Shown in pieces: positions 36,043 to 45,362 of a stretch of DNA of 64,000 nt (within the stretch, counting starts at the first letter, position 1; each line of letters begins with the position of its first letter). The notes beneath the pieces were generated by a model that ran no database searches, had not been told where the DNA came from, and saw only the letters and a program-made list of their open reading frames with translations. The position numbers were made by a program, and so were the translations under genes. Origin of the DNA: an uncultured Eisenbergiella sp. (GTDB lineage Bacteria; Bacillota; Clostridia; Lachnospirales; Lachnospiraceae); the NCBI GenBank assembly GCA_947598825.1, contig CANQFM010000006.1, positions 1 to 64,000 on the forward strand, given 5' to 3'.

Positions 36043-37089
36043 TCATCTGGTCTGCAAAAATACATATTCCTGCTGGGCTTTCTGATCGTCAGGATAAAGG
36101 GCCAGATATTGCCTCATGGCGATCTTGGCGTTTTCAAACTGTCCCAGATATTCATAGGCTACGATCTCATTAAACTGCAAAGACTGCATCACCGTATTGC
36201 CGTCGATCGCAAGCCCTGCCTGAAACGCGTCCAGCGCCGCCGTATAATCGCCCACTTTCAGTTTGCAGATGCCGAGTTGATTGTAAATAGAAGCGTCCGG
36301 CTGTCTCGTCTCCAGATAAGTGCTGTAGACGCTGGCCGCATAATTATAATCGCCCAGGTTCTCATAAGTCTGGCCCAGAAGGGACGTCGCCTCCGCCCCA
36401 CTGGAATCCTTGGTGCTTTCCAGCGACAGCCTGGCCTGCTCGTAATCCCCAAGATAGAAATACATCCTTCCCTTGTCATAATCCGACAGGCGCAGGGATT
36501 CGTCTGCCAAAACCGCCTCCAGATATTCTTTTCCCATCGTCTCCTGGCCATACTTGCTGCAACTGCGGTAAATATCCACATACTGGTCGAAATCCGTCCG
36601 GTCGATCTCTATCGCTTTGTCAAAATCCGCTTTCGCCGCTTCCGTTGCCCCCTGTTCCAGCTCTATGGTCCCTTTCAGATACCAGGCCGTCTTCTCCTGG
36701 GGGCGCAGCGCAGTAATGGCCTCATAGACGCCCAGCGCCTCCGAAAGCTGTCCGTTGCGGTAATAAGCGCTGGCGAGATAATAATTGATATCGTAATCCA
36801 GATCCTCCGGCACAGGGCCGCTGTAGGTCAGCGCCATCTCCAGGTTCTCGACCGCGTTGGCATAGTCCGTCTGTCCCATGTAGGCGATCCCCTGACCGCG
36901 GCAGATCATCTGCATATCCTCGCCATTGGCCGCCGCAGCCTCAAAACTGGCATGGGCTCCTTCATAATCCATCTGCTGGATCAGTTGCATCCCTTCCATC
37001 GTTTTTTCGCTGCCGGCGCTGCCGCAGCCCGCCGCCGCAGCCGCTATGAAACAGGCGCACAAAACGCCTGCGATCCTGGCTCTTTTCAT
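36043..37089 (-). CDS. TPR-repeat lipoprotein
   Basis: 348 residues. Signal peptide with lipobox AAAGC, then tandem tetratricopeptide repeats through the whole protein (for example LSEALGVYEAITALRPQEKTAWYLKGTIELEQG; YTAALDAFQAGLAIDGN). It should be a protein-interaction scaffold on the outer face of the membrane. First gene of a run leading to the SGNH hydrolase and acyltransferase, so it may help organise that O-acylation machinery. Confidence 0.87.
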   Translation of the reverse strand: MKRARIAGVLCACFIAAAAAGCGSAGSEKTMEGMQLIQQMDYEGAHASFEAAAANGEDMQMICRGQGIAYMGQTDYANAVENLEMALTYSGPVPEDLDYDINYYLASAYYRNGQLSEALGVYEAITALRPQEKTAWYLKGTIELEQGATEAAKADFDKAIEIDRTDFDQYVDIYRSCSKYGQETMGKEYLEAVLADESLRLSDYDKGRMYFYLGDYEQARLSLESTKDSSGAEATSLLGQTYENLGDYNYAASVYSTYLETRQPDASIYNQLGICKLKVGDYTAALDAFQAGLAIDGNTVMQSLQFNEIVAYEYLGQFENAKIAMRQYLALYPDDQKAQQEYVFLQTR

Positions 37090-37147
37090 AAGTCACCTCA
37101 AACTTCGCAGATGGACATACCCTTGCCCATTCTTCTCGCTAACGCTC

Positions 37148-37176
37148 ATTATAGCACAATTTCAGGCGGATGAAAA
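37148..37176 (-). promoter_or_regulatory. Promoter of the TPR-SGNH-acyltransferase genes
   Basis: Minus strand TTTTCA (37176-37171), 17 bp spacer, consensus TATAAT (37153-37148). Confidence 0.6.
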
Positions 37177-37181
37177 CACAT

Positions 37182-38636
37182 TCAGTAATTTTTGCGCAGT
37201 CCTTTAGGATAATGGTTTTTCATCTGTCCGCCGGCCAGCTTTCCCCAGCCGACGCTATATCCGTCCGCCGTGATCAGATACCAGCCCTTTTCCCCCGAAG
37301 CGGGCAGCGTCTCCCCTGCCAGCCAGCCTTTTATCTCCGTCCCGTTTGCCGGAAGGTCCAGACGGCGCAGCACATCTTTCGGCTTTAAAAACAGCGCCAG
37401 CGCATGGGAGGGTTCAAAACGGCCCTTTTTCTGGGCGCCCAGATGCAGGCCCGGACGCAGCACCTTCAGCCCTTTCAGAACCGGCGTGCCCCAAGGGGCC
37501 AGGTAAAGCTGTTCCCCGAAATTCACATGGATCCCCTCCGGGAGACAGCGCAGGTTCTCCCTGGCAAACTGCGTATACGCTGCATATTCCCTAGGCTTCA
37601 GATCCTTTTCCTCTCCGTATCGCATATTTTCCCGCCCGGGCAGGGACGCCTCCCCCTCTTTTTGAAACACGGCCACATAATGGCCCTCTCCCGCCAACCT
37701 GTGGGGCCAGAGGCGGACTGTGTAGGATAACTGTTCTGTGATCGCGTCAGGCGCCTTTTTTCCTTCCGTCAGGCCGCCTGTCCCGCTGCAGGAAAGGCCC
37801 TCCAGCCCCCAGGCGGGACGGCCCTCTTCCATTCCTTCCGAAAGAGGAACCTTTTTTAGTGCAAAATCCGGATGTCTCAACAAAAAACGCAGGACGCTCC
37901 CCTCGTCTTCCGATGGGGCAAAGGTACAGGTAGAATAGACCAGCCGGCCGCCGGCCCGCAGCATCAGGGCGGCGCTGTCCAAAATCCCATCCTGCCGTTT
38001 CGCGCACATTTCCACGTTCTGAGCGCTCCATTCCCGGCAGGCCTCCGGCGTTTTGCGGAACATTCCTTCCCCGGAACAGGGGGCGTCCACCAGGATCCTG
38101 TCAAACCATCCCGGAAAGCGATCCGCCAGTTCCTTCGGCGCAGCGTTTGTCACGATGGCGTTGGCGATTCCCATCCGCTCCACATTTTCGGACAAAATCC
38201 GCGCCCGGCCCGGATGGATCTCATTGAGGATAAGGATCCCCCTCTGCTCCATGGCCGCCGCGATCTGGCCGCTTTTTCCTCCCGGGGCAGCGCACAGATC
38301 CAGCACGCGCTCTCCCGGCCTTGCGCCCAGATAAACTGCCGGCGCCATGGCGCTGGCCTCCTGGATGTAATAGACGCCGGCTTCATGCCAGGGATGCCGT
38401 CCCGGCTGATCTGCGGCCTCATAATAAAAACCGTTCTCCTCCCATTTTACCGGCGTCAGGCCGAAAACGGTTTTTTGCAAAAAATCCTCTTTTTCGCCTT
38501 TCAGCACATTGACCCGCAGCGACTGGCGGTTTGGATGGGCATAGCTTTCCAAAAAAGCCGGATATTCTTCGCCCAGCATTTTTTTCATCCTGTCCAGAAA
38601 TTCTTCCGGAAGCCCTTGTGGTTCCATCTGCGGCAC
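37182..38636 (-). CDS. NOL1/NOP2/Sun-type rRNA cytosine-C5 methyltransferase
   Basis: 484 residues. SAM site VLDLCAAPGGKSGQIA, DAPCSGEGMFRK and the catalytic cysteine loop LVYSTCTFAPSEDE, followed by a C-terminal RsmF-like domain (EGIHVNFGEQLYLAPWG) and a PUA-like end (GWYLITADGYSVGWGKLAGGQMKNHYPKGLRK). Closest in layout to RsmF/YebU, which modifies 16S rRNA C1407. It lies at the downstream end of the glycosidase operon, 16 bases after it. Confidence 0.9.
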   Translation of the reverse strand: MPQMEPQGLPEEFLDRMKKMLGEEYPAFLESYAHPNRQSLRVNVLKGEKEDFLQKTVFGLTPVKWEENGFYYEAADQPGRHPWHEAGVYYIQEASAMAPAVYLGARPGERVLDLCAAPGGKSGQIAAAMEQRGILILNEIHPGRARILSENVERMGIANAIVTNAAPKELADRFPGWFDRILVDAPCSGEGMFRKTPEACREWSAQNVEMCAKRQDGILDSAALMLRAGGRLVYSTCTFAPSEDEGSVLRFLLRHPDFALKKVPLSEGMEEGRPAWGLEGLSCSGTGGLTEGKKAPDAITEQLSYTVRLWPHRLAGEGHYVAVFQKEGEASLPGRENMRYGEEKDLKPREYAAYTQFARENLRCLPEGIHVNFGEQLYLAPWGTPVLKGLKVLRPGLHLGAQKKGRFEPSHALALFLKPKDVLRRLDLPANGTEIKGWLAGETLPASGEKGWYLITADGYSVGWGKLAGGQMKNHYPKGLRKNY

Positions 38637-38652
38637 TCCTTTTTACGCTGCT

Positions 38653-40338
38653 TTAAACCGTGATCTGCAGTTTAACCCGACTAAGCTGCGAAGCCGGATC
38701 CTGCTCAGGATCCAGGTCGAAAACGGGGATTCCCCGCTCCCCGAAATGCACCCGGCGGATCGCGTCGCAGCGCAGATGGGAATCGATGCTCTCTTCCGCA
38801 TGATAGGCGATCCAAAGCTGTCCCTCTTCATCCTCGAAGAAAGAATTGTGCCCCGGCCCATAGTGCCCTTTTACGGAATAAAAGGAAAGCACCGGCGTCT
38901 TACTCTTCGTCCAGACGGACGGATCCGTCAGATCCGCGTTTTCGTCTGCGGTAAGCAACCCAAGCGCATAGGTATAGCCGTTGGCCGCCCCGCCGGAATA
39001 GGTCAGATAAACCCTGCCATTATGGACGAATCCGTGCGGGCCTTCGTTGTTGATAGTACCGCTCACATTTTCCCAGCCGTACAGCGGCCTCGATAAAAGA
39101 ACCGGTTCCTGGGAAAGCTGCCAGGGCGTTTCCTCCTCCACTGCCGCGATCCAGAGCATGGAGCCGGTGTCCAGGGGCGTACCGATATGTCTGCGGTAGG
39201 ACCACACCATGTAGGAACGCCCTCCCGCACGCAGATAAGTCATATCCAGCGTGATCCCGTCCGTAGAAAGCGGTTCCCCGTCCTTTCGCACGATCCGTAC
39301 CGGCTCCTCCCAGGCGGAAGGATCTATGGGGTTTTGACCGCGTTTGAGTTTCATCAGCCAGCACTGGGGGCCCCATTGTTTCGGCCCTACGGCGAACAGG
39401 ATATATGCTTCTTTGCCGATCACATGAAATTCAGGCGCCCAGAATGTCTGCACAAAACCCTTCTCTTCCTCCACGCCCAGGATCAGATGCTCTGCCGCTT
39501 CCGGGGCAAACAGCTCTTCTATGGTGTCCGCCTGCCGGATATACAGGCCGATGTCGTTCAAATTGTCGTTGGTGGCGAGGAAATGCCATTTTCCTTCCCA
39601 GAAAAAAAGCACCGGATCCCCATACCCTTTCGCCAACGGGAAATCGTATCCCTGGGCCCGGATCTTTCCGTACACCGTCTTTTCCCCCGGACTGGTAAGA
39701 TCACAATCCCGGTCCCAGTCCACTCTTTTCAGGGCGCTGGAACCGTCGGAATAAACGGCCTCTATGCGCAGCTCCTCCAGGTCCTTTGCCGAAACAACCG
39801 CCGGACCGCTTCGCAGGCGGTTTTCCACATGGCGCAGCTTCTCCCAACGCCTGCGGATCCGGTCATACAGGGCAGCATCGAGGGGAAGCGCGCTTCCCGT
39901 GACCCATTCTTCGCCGATCCGGCAGCTTTTCTCCCTACCTTTGTCTTCCGGCCGCAGATCCAAAAGCTTTTCCCTCTCCCAGAGCGCTTCCTCTTCAAAC
40001 TCGCAAAAATCCCGGGTCATCCAACAGAGCAGCCGGCCGGCCGCGCTTTCATCCCTGCCGCCGTCCTCCGTCACCCGTTCTGCGGTCACACAGTAACGGC
40101 CGTCCCGCAGCTGCCAAAGGGCCGGGCAGGCTGCGCCTCTGGGATCGATCCGGTCCTGACTGTCGATCAGCGCTTTGGGAAACAGCATCCCGTAATTTTG
40201 AAACAGCGCCTCGAAATGTATGCCGTCCCGGCTCACCGCGAAATGGACGCTCCTGGCCAGGCCCTCCGGATAACATTCCTTTTTGGGTTTTCGCGTATAG
40301 GCCAGGATCCATGCCTGTTTTTCCTCATGTTTTACCAT
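38653..40338 (-). CDS. GH43-like five-bladed beta-propeller glycosidase
   Basis: 561 residues, no signal peptide. The C-terminal ~330 residues look like a GH43 propeller: YGDPVLFFWEGKWHFLAT, TFWAPEFHVIGKEAYILFAV, NNEGPHGFVHNGRVYLTYSG (Glu) and GHYGPGHNSFFEDEEGQLWIAYHA. The N-terminal ~200 residues resemble another partial propeller (HFAVSRDGIHFEALFQN). The exact subfamily and substrate are not clear; alpha-L-arabinofuranosidase or beta-xylosidase is likely from the neighbours. Start at ATG 40338 (GGAG six bases upstream). Confidence 0.78.
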   Translation of the reverse strand: MVKHEEKQAWILAYTRKPKKECYPEGLARSVHFAVSRDGIHFEALFQNYGMLFPKALIDSQDRIDPRGAACPALWQLRDGRYCVTAERVTEDGGRDESAAGRLLCWMTRDFCEFEEEALWEREKLLDLRPEDKGREKSCRIGEEWVTGSALPLDAALYDRIRRRWEKLRHVENRLRSGPAVVSAKDLEELRIEAVYSDGSSALKRVDWDRDCDLTSPGEKTVYGKIRAQGYDFPLAKGYGDPVLFFWEGKWHFLATNDNLNDIGLYIRQADTIEELFAPEAAEHLILGVEEEKGFVQTFWAPEFHVIGKEAYILFAVGPKQWGPQCWLMKLKRGQNPIDPSAWEEPVRIVRKDGEPLSTDGITLDMTYLRAGGRSYMVWSYRRHIGTPLDTGSMLWIAAVEEETPWQLSQEPVLLSRPLYGWENVSGTINNEGPHGFVHNGRVYLTYSGGAANGYTYALGLLTADENADLTDPSVWTKSKTPVLSFYSVKGHYGPGHNSFFEDEEGQLWIAYHAEESIDSHLRCDAIRRVHFGERGIPVFDLDPEQDPASQLSRVKLQITV

Positions 40339-40365
40339 ATATTTCTCCACTCCAGAGCGTTTTTC

Positions 40366-41763
40366 TTATAGCAGGGCGAAAGACTTTAGCCCCTTATTCC
40401 CGTCTCCCCGATAGGTCAGATAGATCGCCTGCACGCCGTCCGGAATGGATACGGGCGCGCTGTACTCTCCCCAATAGCTGGCGTAATTTACCGGGATCTC
40501 TCCCACGACAGCCCCGTTCCAGGCCGTGCGCACTTCAAAAACGCCCTGCCCGTACCCCCGGACTGTCAGCCGGATCCGGCCCACGCCATGACAGTCGAAA
40601 TACTTATAGCCCATGGTGGCCGAATCCTGGATATTGCCCACATAGGCCGGATCGCGGTCGCCGTCCCGGCCGTCCTGCATAATCCTGGGGAAACGGTCCC
40701 CGCCCACATAGACCGAGGGCGTGTCCGTGAATAAATGGCAGGCGATATAAGCCGGATATTCCCCTTTTCCCAAAAGCGGGCCGTTATTCAGGCCGCAGGA
40801 AGTGATCTCTGCCTGGGGAATGGAACCGTCCGGCAGGATCGTCAGTTTTTCCGCGCAGCCCTGCCTGCTGTACCAGGTGCCGTTGGTGTGACGGTGGTAG
40901 AAAATGTACCAGTCCTCCCCGATCTGCACCATGCTGCCATGATTGTTCGCCCCGTAGGCCATGGGCCGGTTTGCCGGTTTATAGGAAGAGATATTCAGAT
41001 CGCAGTTGCTCACCAGCACGCCGCCATAGACAAACCCCTTCGTGGGTTCCCTGCTGACAGCGTAACAAAGCTCATGCATGACGATCGAGGAATAGATGAA
41101 ATAATACGTCTCCCCCACTTTGCGGATGGAGGGCGCTTCAAAAAACTCGTGTCCCTCAAAGCCCGTCCCCTGGCTGTATTCGCAGCCCGGAGCCACAAAT
41201 ACGGGGCCTTCCTGCACCGTCAGCATATCCGGCCCCAGCACGGTGGCCATCGCCCCGGTGCGGGATCTGTCTCCTCTGCCGCAGAAGCCCGTATACAGAT
41301 AGGTCCTGTCCCCTTCCGTCAAAACGCCCGGATCGAACTGGGGCTCATCCCCCTCCCGCCGCCCCAGCAGCGTGCCGTCGGGATAATGCACATATCCGTA
41401 AAACCGATACCGCCCCGCCGGAGTATCGCTCACCGCCACGGATACGATGGAAACCTCATTCAGCACATAATACAGATAATACCTGCCGTCCGGCCCCACC
41501 GTCACATCCGGCGCAAACAGGCACATTTTCCCCTCCGGATTGAGCGGATCGGCATTGCGGGGATATATGATGCCCTCGTAACGCCAGTTCCCCAGATCCT
41601 CCACCGGCGCCGACCAGCATACATAATCGCCCAGACAAAAAGCAAAGCCGTTGAAAAAATCGTGAGAACCGTACACATAGACCCGGTCCCCGAACACATA
41701 GGGTTCCCCGTCCGGAATGTATTCCCAGGAGGGAAGATAAGGATTAAACGCCTGTTTTTTCAT
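40366..41763 (-). CDS. GH43-family glycosidase with C-terminal carbohydrate-binding-like domain
   Basis: 465 residues, no signal peptide. The catalytic propeller starts NPYLPSWEYIPDGEPYVFGDRVYVYGSHD with the general base Asp, has FAPDVTVGPDGRYYLYY (middle Asp) and EFFEAPSIRKVGETYYFIYSS (general acid Glu). The last ~120 residues form a beta-sandwich-like segment. It resembles GH43 beta-xylosidase/arabinofuranosidases. The gene overlaps the end of the esterase gene by 20 bases; AGGTGAG is the ribosome binding site. Confidence 0.85.
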   Translation of the reverse strand: MKKQAFNPYLPSWEYIPDGEPYVFGDRVYVYGSHDFFNGFAFCLGDYVCWSAPVEDLGNWRYEGIIYPRNADPLNPEGKMCLFAPDVTVGPDGRYYLYYVLNEVSIVSVAVSDTPAGRYRFYGYVHYPDGTLLGRREGDEPQFDPGVLTEGDRTYLYTGFCGRGDRSRTGAMATVLGPDMLTVQEGPVFVAPGCEYSQGTGFEGHEFFEAPSIRKVGETYYFIYSSIVMHELCYAVSREPTKGFVYGGVLVSNCDLNISSYKPANRPMAYGANNHGSMVQIGEDWYIFYHRHTNGTWYSRQGCAEKLTILPDGSIPQAEITSCGLNNGPLLGKGEYPAYIACHLFTDTPSVYVGGDRFPRIMQDGRDGDRDPAYVGNIQDSATMGYKYFDCHGVGRIRLTVRGYGQGVFEVRTAWNGAVVGEIPVNYASYWGEYSAPVSIPDGVQAIYLTYRGDGNKGLKSFALL

Positions 41764-43276
41764 CACAGCTCACCTGCTCCATCAAAAATTGCCGGAATGC
41801 GGACTCCTCCTCCGGCCCCGGTTTTGCCCCTTCCCCGGAAAAGACCATCTCGCATGGTTCTTCTTTCGTATAAGGGAGCCACTGGGGCATAGGCGTCCCG
41901 TCCGCGTCCGCGCCGTTGGGATCTCCGGTCTTAATAAAATTGGCCCAGTAATTGCACATCTGCCGCGCCAGATCGTAGTGCCTGCCTGTGAAGGGCCGCC
42001 AGCATTTGGCCAGCGTCTCGAAGAAAAACCACAGATCCACCGAATGGAAGGTGCCGGGCTGATCCCAGCCCGGAATATCCGCGTCGAACCGGTAATAATA
42101 ACAGGGCTGCGCCAGCCCGTTTTTTTCATGGGTCAAAAACAGGCTTTTCACCGTACACTCGATACCGCTGACCTTCCCCCACAGATTTTCCTTAAAAGGC
42201 CGCGCCATCTGCGGCAGGCTCAGAAATTCTTCCGCCCGTTCCCCAAAAAGCGCCTCCGCCTTTTTTCGCAGTTCGTCCCGGGAATCCGCCCTGAGGAAAT
42301 TGGGGAATTCATCCCCGGTATTGCCCGCCATGATGGCGACCGGCGCGTGTTTCCCCTGCGCAAGCAACGTCAGCGGATCGCCGATACAAAACCGCCCGTC
42401 CTGCACCGTCCCCATGCGGGGATGGTCAGCCGCATACCGGGCATAGCGATCCCGAATATAAAAGGCGTCCAGTTCCCGGGCTTCTTCCAGCGTAGATACG
42501 CCCAAAAACTCGAAAAAGCGCCGTCCGTTTTCCTCCGCCTCCTCCAGGGACCAGGGCGTGCCCACGCTCCCGGAGCCGTAAGGATCCCGGATCATGCCGC
42601 TCATGATCACGGCCTTCTGAAACAGCCCGAAATTATCCGGGCAGGTCATCTGGCTAAGCACGCTGCCGCCGCCTGCGGACTGTCCCGCAATGGTAATATT
42701 TTCCGGATCGCCGCCGAAAGCCGCAATGTTTCTGACCACCCAGCGGATACCCGCCTGCTGGTCCAGACTGCCGAAATTGGCCGGCGCGTCCGGCTGTTGG
42801 CTGGAAAGCTGGGGATGGGCCAGAAATCCGAAAACGTTGATCCGGTAATTCACCGTCACCACCACTACGCCGCGACGCGCCAGACGCTCCCCGTCGAATT
42901 CCATCTCCGCAGGATAGCCCCACTGCAGCCCGCCGCCGTAGAACCAGATCAGCACAGGCCGCCGTTCCTCCGGCGATTTCGCCCCCGTCCAGATATTGAG
43001 ATAGAGGCAGTCCTCCCCCATGTCGATATCCGGATCCACATGCCATTCCCGGCAATAAATATCGTCGCCGACGCCCGGCGTATCCTGTACCGAAATGGGC
43101 GCGAAGCGAAACGCCTCCCTGACCCCTTCCCAATCGGCGCAGGGCTGCGGAGCGCGCCATCGGTTTTGCCCGATAGGCGGCGCGGCAAAGGGCACGCCCT
43201 TAAATGCCGTGATCCTTGGATCGGCTGCTTCGATCCCCCGGACCCATCCGTTTTCTGTTTTCGCTGTCCTGATCAT
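41744..43276 (-). CDS. Type-B carboxylesterase
   Basis: 510 residues. It follows the cholinesterase-like fold: AFKGVPFAAPPIGQNRWRAPQP, oxyanion hole YGGGLQWG, GEDCLYLNIWTG, nucleophile GQSAGGGSV, and the C-terminal catalytic His in FHSVDLWFFFE. No signal peptide. In this operon it may remove acyl groups from xylo-oligosaccharides, but that is inference from neighbours; the family is broad. Confidence 0.88.
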   Translation of the reverse strand: MIRTAKTENGWVRGIEAADPRITAFKGVPFAAPPIGQNRWRAPQPCADWEGVREAFRFAPISVQDTPGVGDDIYCREWHVDPDIDMGEDCLYLNIWTGAKSPEERRPVLIWFYGGGLQWGYPAEMEFDGERLARRGVVVVTVNYRINVFGFLAHPQLSSQQPDAPANFGSLDQQAGIRWVVRNIAAFGGDPENITIAGQSAGGGSVLSQMTCPDNFGLFQKAVIMSGMIRDPYGSGSVGTPWSLEEAEENGRRFFEFLGVSTLEEARELDAFYIRDRYARYAADHPRMGTVQDGRFCIGDPLTLLAQGKHAPVAIMAGNTGDEFPNFLRADSRDELRKKAEALFGERAEEFLSLPQMARPFKENLWGKVSGIECTVKSLFLTHEKNGLAQPCYYYRFDADIPGWDQPGTFHSVDLWFFFETLAKCWRPFTGRHYDLARQMCNYWANFIKTGDPNGADADGTPMPQWLPYTKEEPCEMVFSGEGAKPGPEEESAFRQFLMEQVSCDEKTGV

Positions 43277-43303
43277 ATCCTCGATCCCCCTTTATTGATT
43301 TTT

Positions 43304-44812
43304 CTATCCCCGCATTACCCGGTTATAATCATATCCCCTGTCGCCGGTAAAATTGCGCTTTGTCAAAGAAAACCAGATCACCCCGAACCGGCCGGCCACA
43401 AGCTGCAGATCGATATGGCCCTCCCGCGCCGAAAGCTGTCCTGTCGTCACAAGGGGCCTGGCGCTCTCTCTGAGCAGCCTGATCTGCCCTGCGTCCGGGC
43501 AGGCCGGCTCGCCCAGATCGTGCCAGACCTTTAACGGATTACAGCAGCTTTCATCCACCGTCTTTTGTACCAGCGTATAGTCCCCGTCCAAAGCGGGCAG
43601 CGTGATGTCCAGACAGAGAGCCTCTCCCCCGCTTTGATGGTTCCATACCACGCCCTGACAGCTCCCGTCCTCCCGGCGCAGGATCACCGCCGCGTCGTCT
43701 TTATACACACAGCTACCTCCAAACTCCTGCAGCCGTTTATAGAAAGCAAAGGTCCAGAAAACAGGTTTGGGGATACATCCGTTGGCCACCAACCCGAACC
43801 CGCCGTGAAAGGGCGTAAAGGGCACGCCCTGTTCCTCGAAAATATCCCCGAAAGTCCAATAAGAATAGGATTCGTTCACGTCCCCCAGCCGGGAAAGCTG
43901 ATGGGCCAAAAAAGCGGCGTTCTGGTTCGTATCGTGCAGCGGACAGTTGGGAATATAGGAAGTATTAAACTCCGTCAGATGGATCGGCAGTCCGGCAAAT
44001 TCGGGATAACTGTCCACGATATCCCGGGTGGCCTGCAGGTTGGCAAAGCCCTGTTCGGGATCCGACAGCTTCGCGTAGCCGTAATGGCCTGCAGGCTCCG
44101 GAAATTCCGTGGTGTAATGATGCCGCGTGATAAAATCTGGCCTAAGCCCCTCCCGGCGGCAAAAATCCAAAAACGCGCGCATCCATACCTCGTCCTGTAC
44201 GCCGCAGATGGCCGGGCCGCCTACGCCAAACCGGGGATCCACCTCTTTGACAGCGCAAAAAGTTGCGGCAAACAGTTTAAAATACGCCTCTTGATCCGCC
44301 TTTTCCCAAAAGCCCGGCAGATTTGGCTCGTTCCACACCTCGATGGGCCAGGTGACCACCTCGTCGGCGCCGTAGCGCTCCATCAGGTGGCGCAAAAGCT
44401 TTTGTACCATGTCCGCCCAGAGGTCGTGATCCTTCGGGGGCGTGGTATTGGCCTTCCAGTAAAACAGCGTTTGTTTGCCCGACGCCAGTTTCCCGGGCAT
44501 GAACCCCAGTTCCAAAAAGGGGGCAAGCCCTACTTTTCGGTAGCTGTCCATCACCATATCCAGATATGTATAGTTATACTCTGCCTTACAGACGCCGTTT
44601 TCCTCATATTCCTGATAGATAGCCATATCGTCGGAAAAGAGGCCGTGCCCGCGGATATGGGAAAAACCGATCTCCTCCTGCACCAGTTTAAGCTGATCCT
44701 GATAGGCCTGCTGCAGCGCAAGCCCCATTCTGCCCGTCCCGACGCAGAACCCCACATTGTTATGGAACCGGGCGCTGTCACCCTCTTTGACCTCGATTTT
44801 CCTCTTTTCCAT
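43304..44812 (-). CDS. GH39 beta-xylosidase
   Basis: 502 residues. Acid/base Glu in TWPIEVWNEPNLPGFW and nucleophile Glu in LPIHLTEFNTSYIPN fit GH39; NNVGFCVGTGRMGLALQQ and IGFSHIRGHGLFSDDM are the typical start. C-terminal beta-sandwich follows. It cleaves xylose from xylo-oligosaccharides in the cytoplasm. ATG 44812 has GGAG seven bases upstream. First glycosidase of a minus-strand operon with esterase and two GH43 genes. Confidence 0.9.
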   Translation of the reverse strand: MEKRKIEVKEGDSARFHNNVGFCVGTGRMGLALQQAYQDQLKLVQEEIGFSHIRGHGLFSDDMAIYQEYEENGVCKAEYNYTYLDMVMDSYRKVGLAPFLELGFMPGKLASGKQTLFYWKANTTPPKDHDLWADMVQKLLRHLMERYGADEVVTWPIEVWNEPNLPGFWEKADQEAYFKLFAATFCAVKEVDPRFGVGGPAICGVQDEVWMRAFLDFCRREGLRPDFITRHHYTTEFPEPAGHYGYAKLSDPEQGFANLQATRDIVDSYPEFAGLPIHLTEFNTSYIPNCPLHDTNQNAAFLAHQLSRLGDVNESYSYWTFGDIFEEQGVPFTPFHGGFGLVANGCIPKPVFWTFAFYKRLQEFGGSCVYKDDAAVILRREDGSCQGVVWNHQSGGEALCLDITLPALDGDYTLVQKTVDESCCNPLKVWHDLGEPACPDAGQIRLLRESARPLVTTGQLSAREGHIDLQLVAGRFGVIWFSLTKRNFTGDRGYDYNRVMRG

Positions 44813-44873
44813 AAATATCTCCTTTTTGCCCATCCATGTCAGAAAGAGACCTGTGGCCCGGCCTTTCCCCGGT

Positions 44874-45113
44874 TCAACGGCGTTTGATCCTGTCGCTTAT
44901 ACAGCGCAGGAGTACGCTGATGCAAAGGCTCACAAAAGCGATCAGCAGCCCCCTGCCGAAAATGGGGCGCAGATATCCGCTGTATTCGTAAGGATCGTAG
45001 ATCCCCATAGCGTACAGCTTAAAAGACCAGTAGATCCAGTAAAAAGTGGCCGCAGCCGCTGTGATCCACAGCGCTATCCTCACGATGAACAAAATCCGCA
45101 CAGCCTTTTTCAT
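44874..45113 (-). CDS. Small two-helix membrane protein
   Basis: 79 residues. GGAGG nine bases upstream of ATG 45113. Two hydrophobic helices (ILFIVRIALWITAAAATFYWIYW and GLLIAFVSLCISVLLRCI) with a Tyr-rich loop (YDPYEYSGYLRPIFGR) and a basic C-terminus. No family recognised. It stands just before the glycosidase operon and may be its first gene. Confidence 0.6.
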   Translation of the reverse strand: MKKAVRILFIVRIALWITAAAATFYWIYWSFKLYAMGIYDPYEYSGYLRPIFGRGLLIAFVSLCISVLLRCISDRIKRR

Positions 45114-45295
45114 CACAAATTTCCCTCCTGTCCCGGACGGGACTTTGCGGCAGGAACGTTCCCGCCGTTCCGCCTTCAAAGGACGCGCCCGTATCTGTTT
45201 CAAATATATCACGTCCCCGGCGGCATATGCAATCCCTTTTCCGGCGTTTCGCCCCGGCCGCAAACATTTTCCGTGCTTTTTCACACCGTCTGTTG

Positions 45296-45301
45296 TATAA
45301 T
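45296..45301 (+). promoter_or_regulatory. -10 element upstream of the GH4 gene
   Basis: Consensus TATAAT. No good -35 box at 17 bp, so an activator may be needed. Confidence 0.45.
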
Positions 45302-45362
45302 GGATAAATGCCAGGGATAAAGCCCTGAGCCTTCGATATGTCCGCACGACAGGGAGGAAATT

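Noticed and set aside
41789..43534. Open plus-strand frame of 581 codons across the esterase and GH39 genes
   Set aside because: It is the complement of two clear coding genes. The protein has no recognisable domain and is rich in Pro/Arg/His as expected for a shadow frame.
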